Source of the DNA: Tamarix chinensis
Lineage: Eukaryota; Streptophyta; Magnoliopsida; Caryophyllales; Tamaricaceae
Length of the DNA stretch: 64,000 nucleotides
NCBI GenBank assembly: GCA_030549775.1
Contig: CM060171.1
Coordinates: 143,674,859-143,738,858, forward strand
Direction of reading: 5' to 3'
The first letter of the stretch is position 1, and the number at the start of each line of letters is the position of its first letter. Below are positions 11,426 through 23,396 of the stretch, piece by piece. The position numbers were made by a program, and so were the translations under genes. Below the pieces are notes generated by a model that was given only the letters and a program-made list of their open reading frames with translations, did no database searches and was not told where the DNA came from.

Positions 11426-11986
11426 AACCCTAAGGATGATGTAATTTCTATGTACACGGCCTTTATTTTTTGTTTTTTTTTTGTCATTCAACCCTTTTAT
11501 TTTTCCACTTTCTTCTTCTCTTTATTTCTATTTTTTTATCTCTTCTCTTTAATTATTATCTCTTTCCTTTAATTAATCTTTAACATTTAATCCGTTCAAT
11601 CTTCAATACAATAATTATGAAAGAAGTAAATAAGTATTATTATTATTTTAGTAAGGAAGAGCTTAATAAAATAATGGTAGGTCATATTTTTTTTAAAAAC
11701 AATTTTGCACTTATGGGTAACATGTTACAAGTCAAGGATGATGGATAACTCTTTCGATATAATCCTAACGAACGGTAGAGGCTTGTTTTGAATGGTCATT
11801 CACCCGTCAGAGTACAATCTAACTAATCACTCATCCATTGATCTTTAATTATGGCAAGTGAATTACCCAAAAACCCTTATTCAATAAATTTTTATTATTA
11901 ATTTTATATTTATATATTCCTTATAATTTCAATTTTTTATTTAGTAATTACATAATCAAGATCCAATTAAGACTTATTACAGCAGA
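11426..11986. other. Sequence upstream of the Mutator-like transposase remnant
   Basis: A pyrimidine-rich block (about 11460-11580) and an AT-rich block. No gene seen. It may contain the 5' part and left end of the Mutator-like element, but I could not identify a terminal inverted repeat. Confidence 0.3.
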
Positions 11987-12175
11987 TTATTTACTACGGA
12001 CAATATTTTTAATGACCGTGAGTCATTAATTCAATGGGTTAAAAGAAACCGAAATTTCATATAATATAGTTTTAGGTATCGAGAAATCGAAAAAATATAG
12101 GGTTTGGATATGTTGTGAGAGAGGTGATACATATAAAAGACAACCTTCAATAAATCCAAAAAGTATTTGATCTAC
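11987..12175 (+). pseudogene. Mutator-like (FAR1/MULE) transposase remnant, part 1 (N-terminal)
   Basis: The plus strand reads DNIFNDRESLIQWVKRN from about 11999, then stops and frame shifts, then RGDTYKRQPSINPKS up to the LTR boundary. This matches the start of plant FAR1-type MULE transposases, where a WV-x-E segment is followed by a CERGG-type motif. The frame continues after the solo LTR at 21258 with TESKKCDCEFKI. The solo LTR carries the duplication TCTAC on both sides, so the two parts were once contiguous. Confidence 0.8.
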
Positions 12176-12862
12176 TGTAACACCCCCAAATTTACTACTA
12201 AAAAATTTCGTTTAAATCAAAAGGTTAGCGGAAGCAAAAGAATTAAAACCGTAAACTTGGGGGTATTACCGCCACACTTAGCACCAGACCGGTTCATTCC
12301 TACCGTTCCAGTACTAAGTGCTAAGGCTAAATCCGATCATCAATAAGTACGAATTATCATAAAACGCAAGATGACATTTAGTATAAATCGTTAATAAGAT
12401 ATAAGTCAAACAAAAGTTTGAATACAATTTAGGATTACAACCCCATAATGCTTTTTCTTTAAAAACGGGAAACGTAATACAAAATATAGCTAACAAAACA
12501 ATCCCCAAAAAGGATCAGTATCCGGATCGCCTACTCACTCAAGTCAAGCCTTCCACCCCAAGATAGTACCCGATCATAAACCTGCACAGAAAGTCTGCTC
12601 CCCACCATCGGTGGATCATCACAGGACCTATTTAATCAAGGTAGTATCAGTATGGGTTCAACACTGAGTAAGGGCGCAGGTGCGCTAAGGCCAAGCATAC
12701 CATCATACAACATAACATGCACAGCACAAACACATAAGCAACATGTAATATTATGGATGATGTAGGTCGGTTATGGTCCAATCCAACTTCTTCTTTTCAT
12801 AACTCTAATAATTATAGTCGATTCGCATCATAATCGTTATGAATCCATGAGAGTACGGGAAC

Positions 12863-13391
12863 CCCACTATTATAGCCGGTGGATCGGTCTGGCCCCGACT
12901 CTCATAGTGTTTCACTGTGATTATAACGTATCTTTCCATGATTTATTTGTAAGTCATTTCACACCATAATCTTTGTTAATCCATGCGAGTACGGGGACCC
13001 CACTATTATAGCCGGTGGATCGGTCACTTATAGGGCAGAACGCACCTAACCACTATTATACGCCGGTGGATCGGTCTCCAGGGCACAACGCTCCTGGCCA
13101 CTATTATGCCGGTGGATCGGTCTGGCCCCGACTCTCATGGTGTTCCACTGTAAGTATATAGTATCTTTCCCATGGTTTAATTACAACATACTGTTTGGTT
13201 TGTTGAGCTCGGGATCCCCCACTATTATAGCCGGTGGATCGGTCACGTATAGGGCAGAACGCACCTAACCACTATTATATGTCGGTGGATCGGTCTCCAG
13301 GGCACCCCGGCACCTGGCCACTATTATGCTGGTGGATCGGTCTCCAGGGCACCCCGGCACCTGGCCACTATTATGCCGGTGGATCGGTCTG
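12863..13391. repeat. LTR hairpin-module repeats
   Basis: At least seven copies of CCACTATTAT(A)GCCGGTGGATCG followed by GTCTGGCCCC or GTCTCCAGGGCA-type text. CCAC and GGTGG at the two sides can pair, giving a short stem-loop. Diverged forms with CAGTGGAACAGATC occur in the other two LTRs (27493-27910 and 31745-32090), so the module is ancient within the family. Confidence 0.8.
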
Positions 13392-14917
13392 AGCCCGGCT
13401 CAACAATCTTACTCTTTAAGTAATCAGTATCTTATTCGTGTCTTATCAAATAAAGCTTTCCTCCCTTGACATGCATATCAACTACCCTCTACGTCTATCC
13501 TCCCCAGGGGGCCCGTCCCATACCTTGAGAATCCTGCGCCCCTTATCACACCCCGACATCCATTCCCTTTACACTTACCCTTAGATGAAAGAGTCAACCC
13601 CTACGGGTGTGGGTTAGGCCCTACACTCATGACATCAACTCCACCTCCCATCACCCCCTAGGGTTTTCCCTTGAAAACCCTAATTGGCCCGATGTGGCCC
13701 AACCTTCTCCCACTTACGCTACCTTTACCTCATTCAACGCCCCACATCTTACCTCAATTAGATCCTCTCCCAAAACATATCACTTTACCTTTCGATTCAG
13801 CACATAACCATGAAAACCCTAGTTGATCACCTCAACCTTAGTACCTTTCTTCTCCCACAAGTAACCTCTCTATTTTCATCCCAAAGTCTCTTCTTCCACA
13901 TGGGAACCCATACTCACCTTTTATATAAATGAAATCTCACTCTAACCCATACTCCACCCTTCCTTAATCATTCTTACTTTTATACTTCCCAAATTTTCAT
14001 TTTCTCCCAAAAACCCTAATCGGATTCCTTATACACCCTTGCACCAACCTACGTACTATTTCTCATCCCAAGTCTCCAATCGCTCCACAACTCTCCCATT
14101 CTCTTATTTACACCATAATTCAACTTTTCTCACATAAGATTCGCCCCCATGCAAGATTTAGCCATCCCATGCAAACAACCCAAGTCACCATGCCAATTTT
14201 ATGACTCTCATGCATGGTTCCCCAACTCTCTTTTATTTTGGTCATTCCTCCCTTATTAAATCTTCTCCCATGGATCATGAGGTACTTAGGTCAACCTCAT
14301 ATCCCCCCTTAGTGAACTCACTTCCCATTTATTTCCTTTTTATCCTTTCATTCCCATATCATCATAACAATCACCCTAGCATGCATGTCCTAGAGGGTTA
14401 TATCATATCACCTCATAAACATCATACATATACATGTCATGCTCATGTCATAGGAAACACATACAAACATACCTCAATCTCCAAGCTGCGCTACATAAGA
14501 CAAGTTTCCCACAATCATATAATACACGACATAGCATGGCATATACAACATTCAAAACATACAGGTCACACATCACACAAAGGCTATAGCTTTGTCCTTA
14601 CCTAAGGCGACGCCGGGCTTGGAGCACGCTCCTCTAACTCCTTAGGGCTTTGGGTCGGGATTACCTATAAAAGGGGGAAATGCTAAGTATTAGTTTCCCC
14701 TTATAAGTACCACAATTTCTTATTCTAGTTTAGGATTAGAGTTTTTATTGCTAAAGAGGGTGTTATACAAAAACTAGGGTTTTTACCTTAGAATTAGTAT
14801 ACTAAATATTAGTAGTCGAAATATAGTTATTTATGATACTTATTGTTACACTTATTTTATTAAGCCCATTAGTTCCATTCTTATAATACTAGTGTTCACT
14901 AGTCATAGTAAAATAGT

Positions 14918-14918
14918 G

Positions 14919-14951
<33 letters not shown>

Positions 14952-15420
14952 GTGACACTTATGTTTCAAGTAATAGAACTCTAGCGTTTTTAAGATTAAG
15001 TCTAACAATGGTGTTAGGTTTGAAATAATAATATAATAAGATCACAATATTACAAGTAACTATTCCTAAGGGTGATGATGATAATAGTAATAATACTAAT
15101 AATGATGATAATAGTAGTAATACTCCTAGTAGTAATGATAATAACAATAATACAACCAAGTAAGGTTTAGCAACCACAATAATAACCGTAGTAAGGATAA
15201 TAGAAGTAATAATATTAATATTATTAATAATGTTAATACTAACAATTTTAAAAATTAAGATTAAAGTTAAGTATAATAAAATTTAGGGTTCAAAAGGGAT
15301 GTTAGTATTAGTAAGAAAATAAGACATTAATAATAGAGACAATAATAATGGTAATAATGATAATAATAATAATAATAATAATAAAAGTAATGATAATAAT
15401 AATGATAATAATAATAATAA
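14918..15420. repeat. AAT/ATG-type trinucleotide-rich stretch in the LTR
   Basis: Pure (AAT)n runs at about 14921-14951 and 15358-15384, with irregular AATAATGAT text between. Open frames here are low-complexity by-products. Confidence 0.75.
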
Positions 15421-15568
15421 GTATATTCGTATTAATATTAGAAGAAAATGGTAGAAATTATATAAAAGGGGTATTTATAGGCAGGGTGGTAGGGCAAGGC
15501 CAAGGGAAAAAAGACAAGGGGTGCGAGCGCCAGGCTGGCCGGTAGGCGGCAGCTAGAGGTGGCAAACG

Positions 15569-15950
15569 GGTCGGGCGGGTCGGGTTCGGGTCGGGTCATA
15601 GCGGGTCGGGTCATTAACGGGTCGGGTCATAGCGGGTCATTTGACTATTGCGGGTCGGGTGCGGGTCAGGTCGGGTCACTAACGGGTCGGGTCATTTCGG
15701 GTCAATCAATTTGGCGGGTCGGGTGCGGGTCGGGTCGGGTCATTAACGGGTCGGGTCATTTCGGGTCAATTTGTCGGGTCGGGTGCGGGTCGGGTCGGGT
15801 CATTAACGGGTCGGGTCATTTCGGGTCAATTTGTCGGGTCGGGTCGGTTGCGGGTCGGGTCATTTCGGGTCAATTGTCGGGCCGGGTCGGTTTCGGGTCG
15901 GGTCATTTCGGTTCCGGCCTCCAGGTCATTTCGGGTTAATTTGTCAAGTC
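15569..15950 (+). repeat. Left subterminal GGGTCGGGTC array of the giant hAT element
   Basis: Dense GGGTC/CGGGTCATT repeats including a 60-bp unit that occurs twice without a mismatch (15721-15780 and 15781-15840). Runs of GGGTCGGGTCGGGTTCGGGT satisfy the G-quadruplex pattern. The open frame here (Gly/Ser/Arg-rich) is a by-product of the repeat. Confidence 0.85.
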
Positions 15951-16283
15951 GGATTAGGTCCGACTATTCGAGTTAAGAAAACTCGGATTCGGATAATTTT
16001 GGGTTAACTTGATTGGTGGTAGGGTGACTAGGGTCGGGTTGGTTTCGGGTCATTTTCTAGTTCACGTGAGTAGGTGGCTTCGGCCGGTTCAGGTCATTTC
16101 ATATTTTCATGTAATAATATAATATGATAGGTTAGTTATGTTCGAGTTGTTTCGAGTTAAATTGATGGGTGGGGTCATTTGACTCATTTCATACAATTTG
16201 ACGGGTTGAATTCAATTAGTTACGGGTTAACTTAATGAGTCGAGTTTTGACGGGTTTACTCATATTCGAGCCTAAGTAATTAT

Positions 16284-19200
16284 CATTTCATAAATCATAA
16301 ATATTAGAGACAGACAATCATAAGATTAATATTGCAGATAAAAAAATTAAAAATATTAAATGCGCTTTATTTTCACAAATAAATAGTAAAGATATTTATA
16401 AGTTTTAATAATAAAAAATATTGCGCTTTGAATCAAACAAAGATATTTATCATTGATTATAATTTATTTGATAACTTAAAATATTTAATTACTTAAAAAA
16501 AGATAATTTTATAAAATAAAGATGATCAAAACAAGATTATACAATGTATAATTAATTATCATTTATTACATTGTATATATTAGATACAATAATAAGATTA
16601 CTAGTAAAGATAAATGAAATAAGAATATTATATGTGTTTTATTTTTACAAAGGTAAATAATAAAAATATTTATAAGTTTTAATAGTATTATATTCGATTG
16701 CTTAAAATATTTATAAATTTTAAAAGTAAAAATATTAGATATCTATAATATATTATATTTACTTAATTATTTAAAATATTTGATTACTTAAAAAAAGATA
16801 ATTTTATAAAATAAAGATGAGCATAACAAGAATAAACAATGTATAATTATCATTTACTACATTGTAAATATTAGATACAATCATAAGATTATTAGTAAAG
16901 ATAAATGAAAAAAGAGTATTATATGTGTTTTATTTTTACAAAGGTAAATAATAAAGATATTTATAAGTTTTAATAGTATTATATTTGATTGCTTTAAACA
17001 TTTATAAATTTTACATGTAAAAGTATTCGATGTTTATCATATATTATATTTAATTGATTACTTAAAAAAAGATAATTTTATAAAATAAAGGTGAGTATAA
17101 CAAGAATATATAATGTATAATTATCATTTATAACATTGTAAATATTAGATACAATACAATTATAAGATTACTAGTAAAGATAAATGAAATAAGAATATTA
17201 TATGTGTTTTATTTTTACAAAGGTAAATAATAAAGATATTCATAAGTTTAATAGTATTATATTTGATTTCTTTAAACATTTATAAATTTTAAAAGTAAAA
17301 ATATTAGATGTTTATATTATATTATATTTAATTAATTAGTTAAAATATTTGATTACTTAAAAAAAGATAATTTTATAAAATAAAGGTGAGCATAACAAGA
17401 ATAAACAATGTATAATTATCATTTATTACATTGTATATATTAGATACAATAAAATCATAAGATTATTAGTAAAGACTAAATATAAATGAAATAAGAGTAT
17501 TATATGTGTTTTATTTATACAAAGGTAAATAATAAAGATATTTATAAGTTTTAATAGTATTATATTTGATTGCTTTAAACATTTATAAATTTTACATGTA
17601 AAAATATTAGATGTTTATTGTATATTATATTTAATTGATTACTTAAAAAAAGATAATTTTATAAAATAAAGGTGAGCATAACAAAAATAAACAATGTATA
17701 ATTATCATTTATTACATTGTATATACTAGATACAATACAATCATACGATCACTAGTAAAGATAGATAAAATAAGAATATTATATGTGTTTTTTTTTACAA
17801 AGGTAAATAATAAAGATATTTATAAGTTTTGATAGTATTATACTTGATTGCTTTAAACATTTATAAATTTTACATGTAAAAATATTAGATGTTTATTGTA
17901 TATTATATTTAATTGATTACTTAAAAAAAGATAATTCTATAAAATAAAGGTGAGCATAACAAGAATATAAAATGTATAATTATCATTTATTACATTATAT
18001 ATAGTAGATACAATACAATCATAAGATCACTAGTAAAGATAAATGAAATAAGAGTATTATATGTGTTTTATTTTTACAAAGGTAAATAATAAATATATGT
18101 ATAAGTTTTAATTATATTATATTTGATTTCTTTAAACATTTATAAACTTTAAAAGTAAAAATATTAGATGTTTATCGTATATTATATTTAATTGATTACT
18201 TAAAATATTTGATTACTTAAAAAAAGATAATTTTATAAAATAAAGGTGAGCATAACAAGAATATACAATGTATAATTATCATTTATTACATTATATATAG
18301 TAGATACAATACAATCATAAGATCACTAGTAAAGATAAATGAAATAAGAGTATTATATATGTTTTATTTTTACAAAGGTAAATAATAAAGATATGTATAA
18401 GTTTTAATTATATTATATTTGATTTCTTTAAACATTTAGAAACTTTAAAAGTAAAAATATTAGATGTTTATCATATATTATATTTAATTGATTACTTAAA
18501 ATATTTGATTACTTAAAAAAAGATAATTTTATAAAATAAAGGTGATCATAACAAGAATATACAATGTATAATTATCATTTATTACATTGTATATACTAGA
18601 TACAATACAATCATAAGATCACTAGTAAAGATAAATGAAATAAGAATATTATATGTGTTTTATTTTTACAAAGGTAAATAATAAAGATATTTATAAGTTT
18701 TGATAGTATTATACTTGATTGCTTTAAACATTTATAAATTTTACATGTAAAAATATTAGATGTTTATTGTATATTATATTTAATTGATTACTTAAAAAAA
18801 GATAATTTTATAAAATAAAGGTGAGCATAACAAGAATATACAATGTATAATTATCATTTATTACATTATATATAGTAGATACAATACAATCATAAGATCA
18901 CTAGTAAAGATAAATGAAATAAGAGTATTATATGTGTTTTATTTTTACAAAGGTAAATAATAAAGATATGTATAAGTTTTAATTATATTATATTTGATTT
19001 CTTTAAACATTTATAAACTTTAAAAGTAAAAATATTAGATGTTTATCGTATATTATATTTAATTGATTACTTAAAATATTTGATTACTTAAAAAAAGATA
19101 ATTTTATAAAATACAGGTGAGCATAACAAGAATATACAATGTATAATTATCATTTATTACATTGTATATACTAGATACAATACAATCATAAGATCACTAG

Positions 19201-19370
19201 TAAAGATAAATGAAATAAGAATATTATATGTGTTTTATTTTTACAAAGGTAAATAATTAAGATATTTATAAGTTTTGATAGTATTATATTTGATTGCATT
19301 AAGCATTTATAAATTTTACATGTAAAAATATTAGATGTTTATTGTATATTATATTTAATTGATTACTTGC
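16284..19370 (+). repeat. Eleven-unit tandem array of a 275-297 bp unit inside the hAT element
   Basis: Each unit contains ATCATTTATTACATTGTA, TCATAAGAT..CTAGTAAAG, TTTATTTTTACAAAGGTAAA, AAAAATATTAGATGTTTAT and ACTTAAAAAAAGATAATTT. Units start near 16284, 16558, 16847, 17120, 17417, 17704, 17982, 18276, 18565, 18852 and 19147. Some units carry an extra TTAAAATATTTGATTACT segment of about 19 bp, and two subtypes (CATGTAAAAAT versus AAAAGTAAAAAT) partly alternate, suggesting block duplication. The unit corresponds to the single-copy core of the relative near 6413-6610. Confidence 0.9.
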
Positions 19371-20142
19371 AAAAGTATTATTTTTTTATAATAATTTTTA
19401 TATCATTTATTCTATCTTTCTTTTTCATATTCATTTCTCTATATAATTTATCTTATTAATTTCTCTAGTTGTATTTATTTTATTAACATTATTATATTTA
19501 TATTTTTATTGTAATATTTTTATTAATTATTATTATTATAGTAAAAAAAATATAATAAGTTATTTTAAACATAATTTAAATTAAATAATAATTTTATATA
19601 TTTTCATTAATTATTAATTATTATATATATTTCATATATATTAAAAATTAAATAATATAAAATATTAATATTAATATTATAATTAAAAAAATAATTAGAT
19701 ATTATAAATTTAAATTGATGAACGTAGAATACTAAATTATATTTAAAGTAAATTAATAATAAAAAAAAAAATATAACTAAAACTTTAAATTTAGGGTTGT
19801 AACGTGAGATACTCTTGATACGAGGTATAGTTATTATTTGTTGGATTTTATAGGTGATAAGTGATAAATTGATAACTAATAAATGATACTATTATACTCT
19901 TCTATTAAGAGTTTCTTCAAATAGATGGATTAGTAGATGTAATGAACATGTTTTGAAAATCATTTTATAAGATTATAACTGGATGTTTGTCTTTTTTATT
20001 TTGGTTTTTTATTATTAATAATATATCTTATTAGGATATCATTAGTAAATAAGAATGGCTAGGGTAAAATTATGAAAAATAAGTACAATTTATAAAATAC
20101 TATATTTTTTAAAAGCTTTAAATGAATAATAAAATATATGTA

Positions 20143-20147
<5 letters not shown>

Positions 20148-20179
<32 letters not shown>
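20148..20179. repeat. (TTA)n microsatellite
   Basis: A pure run of about ten ATT units in the right arm of the giant hAT element. The shorter relative has an ATTATTATTATAAT version at the same place (6779-6793). Confidence 0.9.
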
Positions 20180-20182
<3 letters not shown>

Positions 20183-20205
20183 TTTGATGTCTGATCAGGT
20201 TAATA

Positions 20206-20480
20206 TTGAGTCAGATCGGGTGATTGTCGGGTCGGGTCACTATCGGGTCGGGTCAATTACGGGTCGGGTCAATGACGGGTCGGGTCGCTATCGGGTCGGG
20301 TCAATAACGGGTCGTGGGTTGGGATCGGGTCGGGTCGGGTTCGGGTCGGGTTGATTATTATCGGGTCAGTGCCGGGTCGGGTCATTGTCGGGTCGGATCT
20401 GGGTCGGGTCGGGTTGCTAAATTTTGCGGGTCGTAACGGATCGGGTTTTGCTCGGGTCGGGTCGGGTTGGGCGGGTCGGA
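20206..20480 (+). repeat. Right subterminal GGGTCGGGTC array of the giant hAT element
   Basis: GGGTCGGGTCA repeats with interposed ATAACG, TGACG and GCCG spacers. Same motif and same strand as the left array, so the two arms are direct rather than inverted repeats. Strong G-quadruplex pattern. Confidence 0.85.
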
Positions 20481-20507
20481 TCAACTTTTGCCGGCTCTAG
20501 CGGCAGC

Positions 20508-20900
20508 TGCCATGGCAGGTTAGGTCGGGAGGGGGAGAAAGAGGAAAGAAGGTGGGCACGCGGGGAGGGAGCTGCAGGGATTGTTGGGGTCGAAAATAGG
20601 AAAGAAAATGACTGGGAGGCAGGGGAGGACGGTCGGCGTTGGTGGCTGCCGGCGAAGATTGAGTTGCAGGTCGATTTGCAGGTCGGGGTGCAGAGGGGGA
20701 AGAAGAGGACAGGACGGGGTGGACCGGTCGGTCCAGGGGAAAGAAAGAAAAGAAAGAGGGGGCGGTTCGGCCGGTTGGGGGTAACGGGCGACGAAGGAGT
20801 ACGAGCGGGCCTGGTCGCGCGAGACGGCGGGGGAGGGAGAGTTTGGGCCGCGGGCTGGCCCAAACCGAGAGAAGAAGAAGGAGAAGAAAAAAAATAAAGG
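20508..20900. other. GC-rich purine tract of the solo LTR
   Basis: The right part of the solo LTR is GC-rich and A/G-rich on the plus strand. Several overlapping open frames exist on both strands, but all are low-complexity and match nothing I know. The GA-rich block recurs at 29800-29935 and 33900-34030 in the sibling LTRs, which supports an LTR rather than a gene. Confidence 0.7.
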
Positions 20901-21257
20901 AGGAAGAAAGAAAAAGAAAAGAAAGGAGAAAAAGGGAAAAGGAAAATGGAAAATGATAAAATGGTTGGGGATATTTGGTATTTATTTATTTATATATTTA
21001 TTTTAGATATTTAATTTTAAAAATAATTATTTTAAGTATAATAATTAAATTAATTAGACTATTTTGGGTAAAATGTCCTTAACTCCCATTTAATTAGTAA
21101 AATGTCCAAAATTTTCTAAATAATTTATTTATTATTTTCCCCTTATTTTCCTCAATAAATTTCCTCTTTATTTAATGAAGTAATATATTTTCTTAATTTT
21201 CTCTAATAAATCATTATTTTGCCATAATTCCATAATTAGGATTTTTAGGGTATTACA

Positions 21258-21913
21258 TCTACTGAGTCCAAAAAGTGTGATTGTGAATTCAAAATATGTG
21301 GAAGGGATGATGTTTGGAGTGGTTGGAGACTAGTGGTAGAATATGAAATGTATACTGATAGATTACGAAAGTATTTACATGGACATTCGTCTGCTTGTTG
21401 ATTATCTCCTGAAGAACGTAGGTTAGTGCATAAACAAACCCAAATAAATGCCAAACCAATAGAGATTATTGACAAGTTGAAATTAGGGGTGTTAGGGATT
21501 ATACTACAACACTTAAGACAATCTACAATACTAGGCATAACTTAAAGGTGGAGAGTTTTACGGGGCGTACAATCATGCAATAGTTATTACACTTCATGGA
21601 AACCAATTAATATCATTTGTGGCCTTATTGGTTGTATGAATATGATGTGGTTAGTGATATTGTATTTGTGTACCCGAAGTTTATCGCTTTGTTGTGTGTG
21701 TTTCCATATGTTAATTATTTGGATTGCAAATACAAAGCCAATAATTACAATCTTTCTTTATTGGAGGTAATTGGTTGTGTGTCTAGTAGTAATAATGTTA
21801 TCATTGTCTTGGCATGTATGATTAAGGATAAGAAAGATAACCATGAATAGGTGGTTGATAAGATAAAGAGATCGATGTAGCCCCATGAACTAAATATAGT
21901 TATCACTAATAGG
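21258..21913 (+). pseudogene. Mutator-like (FAR1/MULE) transposase remnant, part 2 (catalytic region)
   Basis: Reads TESKKCDCEFKICG (the FAR1-type zinc-binding start), then LSPEERRLVHK and KPIEIIDKLK (the linker typical of FAR1/MULE proteins). After a frame shift comes an open stretch 21617-21850 with VNYLDCKYKANNYNLSLLEV. In the family this is the first catalytic Asp block (D-x-T-Y-K), so D at 21722-21724 is kept. The frame ends in ITN, interrupted by the hAT element at 21914, and resumes at 23397 as NRELDLI. Stops and shifts show it is dead. Confidence 0.85.
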
Positions 21914-23396
21914 TAGAGCTGACAAAAATTGACCTGACCTGTCAACCCGACCCTCACAAAACCCGATCTGCCATAACTCGATAAATTTATCAACCCGACC
22001 CAACCCAAATGTGACCTGAAACTAATCCGACCCAACATTAACCCGAATATAGACTTGATCCGACCCCAACCTGTAACCCTCCATCAACCCAACCCATTAT
22101 CAACCCAAACCACCATCAACCCAGCCAGCTATCAACCCGATCCGACTCAATAAAACCAAATTTGATATTAACCAATTATGATAATTAAAAAAATAATGTC
22201 TTATTATTTATTTAAAGCTTTTAAAAATATATTATTATTTAAATTTTACTTATTTTTCTTATTTTTATTGTGAACTTACTTATTCACCAATGATTTTCTA
22301 ATTTTACCAACTTTTTTGCATAAAAACACAATATTAAAAAGTCATAATAATAAATAAATAACAATTAATAACACATTATTAATCATATGCTTGCATAAAG
22401 TTTAACTTAATTATTACCTACAAAGTTAATGAGTTAGATTAATTTTGGTGGTCAATATCCGATTTAACCTAAATCCAAAGTGATTTGATTCACGATTAGT
22501 TCGGCTCGAACCTAATCCGACACATCAAAACCTAAAAAGATCCAATTCATTAAGTTAACCCAAATCAGACCCGTCAAATTAACTCAAACATAAAATCACT
22601 TGAATACGAGCTTGCTTGGCCCAAACCCAACTCGATAAGGATGTAAATGGAGTGGGTTCAAGGTAGGTACACCCATACCCATATCCGATAAGAAAATATG
22701 CTCTCAAATTTGTACTCGTACCACAAATGGGTATCCACTAACACATCCATTTTCGTATCCATTGCATATCTGTTACCCGATAGATAATTCATTTATCCGT
22801 TAATGGATATTGTCCAGCTGATAAATCTATTACCCAAAGGATAAGCTCATATAGAGTTAAACCAAATTCCAATTTTAGCCTTAATTTATACTATATTTAT
22901 TTTCAAATTAATGGTAAATGGGTACGCATATGGATATAGGTATAGGTATGGGTATGGGTACGGATATGGATATCCTATACCCATATCCGTACCTGAACCT
23001 GACGAGTATTTTTTCCATCATCTATATCCATTTAAGTATCCAAAGGATAAAATCCATTGAGTTTGAGGTAAAATCCCTACCATTTACATTCCTAGACCCA
23101 ACCCAACAAGCTAACCCGAAATAATATGAACCCAACCCAACTCGAAATCAAACTATCTCAACCAAACCCAAACCCGACCCGACCTAATAAATTAACCTGA
23201 TACAATCTAGATCTACAACGACCCAAACCTGAACTGGGCCTGACCCAAAAAATAAGGCGATTTGAAATGACCTAAATTCAAATGACCTGACCTAACCTAC
23301 AATCGACCCGCAAAGAAAAATGACCCACAAATTATCCGACCCGAGAACAACCCTACCCACTATAGCCTAACCCACCCAACCCGATTGCCACCTATA
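21914..23396 (-). mobile_element. Non-autonomous hAT element, family TAGAGGTGGCAA, with a nested element
   Basis: Ends TAGAGCTGACAAAAATTG and CGATTGCCACCTATA. Flanks CTAATAGG (21906-21913) and TTAATAGG (23397-23404) differ at one position. Internal AT-rich text is the reverse complement of the core of 6075-6993, and the subterminal CCCGACCC/AACCCAA text matches the same family. It splits the MULE transposase within an Asn-Arg-Glu-Leu stretch. It contains a smaller element at 22636-23094. Confidence 0.85.
22636..23094. mobile_element. Small hAT element, family TAGGGATGTAAATGG, nested
   Basis: Termini TAAGGATGTAAATGG and CCATTTACATTCCTA, with subterminal GGATATGGATATCC and TACCCATATCCG motifs as in 39756-40241. 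The 8-bp duplication is not clear (candidates AACCCAAC and GACCCAAC do not abut the left end exactly), so the boundaries are a little uncertain. Confidence 0.7.

Larger units (their letters stand above)
15554..20499 (+). mobile_element. Giant 4.9 kb non-autonomous hAT element with amplified core
   Basis: Ends TAGAGGTGGCAAACGGGTCG and CAACTTTTGCCGGCTCTA, with a perfect 8-bp duplication GCGGCAGC (15546-15553 and 20500-20507). It is the same family as 6075-6993, but five times longer. Order: a left GGGTCGGGTC array (15569-15950), a GGGTTAACTTGATGG zone to about 16270, eleven tandem copies of a 275-297 bp AT-rich unit (16284-19370), a unique AT-rich part, the conserved AAAAGCTTTAAATGAATAA segment (20110-20128), a TTA microsatellite, and a right GGGTCGGGTC array (20206-20480). 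No transposase is encoded. Its age is bounded by the solo LTR it entered. Confidence 0.92.
12176..21257 (-). mobile_element. Solo LTR of a Ty3/gypsy (Tekay-like) element, interrupted by a hAT element
   Basis: Starts TGTAACACCCCC and ends GGTATTACA, flanked by perfect 5-bp duplications TCTAC (12171-12175 and 21258-21262). Removing the hAT insertion (15554-20499 plus one duplication) leaves about 4.1 kb, long for an LTR. No internal retroelement genes lie between the ends, so it is a solo LTR. The same family provides the solo LTR at 26886-30158 and the LTRs of the element at 31076-47393, whose coding strand is minus. Diagnostic shared parts are the TGTAACACCC start, a set of CCACTATTAT...GGTGGA hairpin modules, and GA-rich then AT-rich ends. 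It interrupts the MULE transposase frame. Confidence 0.9.

Noticed and set aside
14201..14605. 134-codon open frame
   Set aside because: Lies in the LTR, His/Thr-rich without known domain; not kept in the two sibling LTRs.
15559..15939. Open frame of 126 codons, Gly/Ser/Arg-rich
   Set aside because: It is produced by the GGGTCGGGTC array inside the hAT element; no start context, domain or conservation.
16284..19370. CRISPR-like or centromeric satellite array
   Set aside because: Units are contiguous without unique spacers, the host is a plant, and the array lies wholly inside one transposon with target duplications.
20417..20897. Long overlapping open frames on both strands (148 and 157 codons)
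   Set aside because: Low-complexity translation of GC-rich purine sequence at the hAT/LTR junction; sibling LTRs have similar GA-rich blocks without frames.
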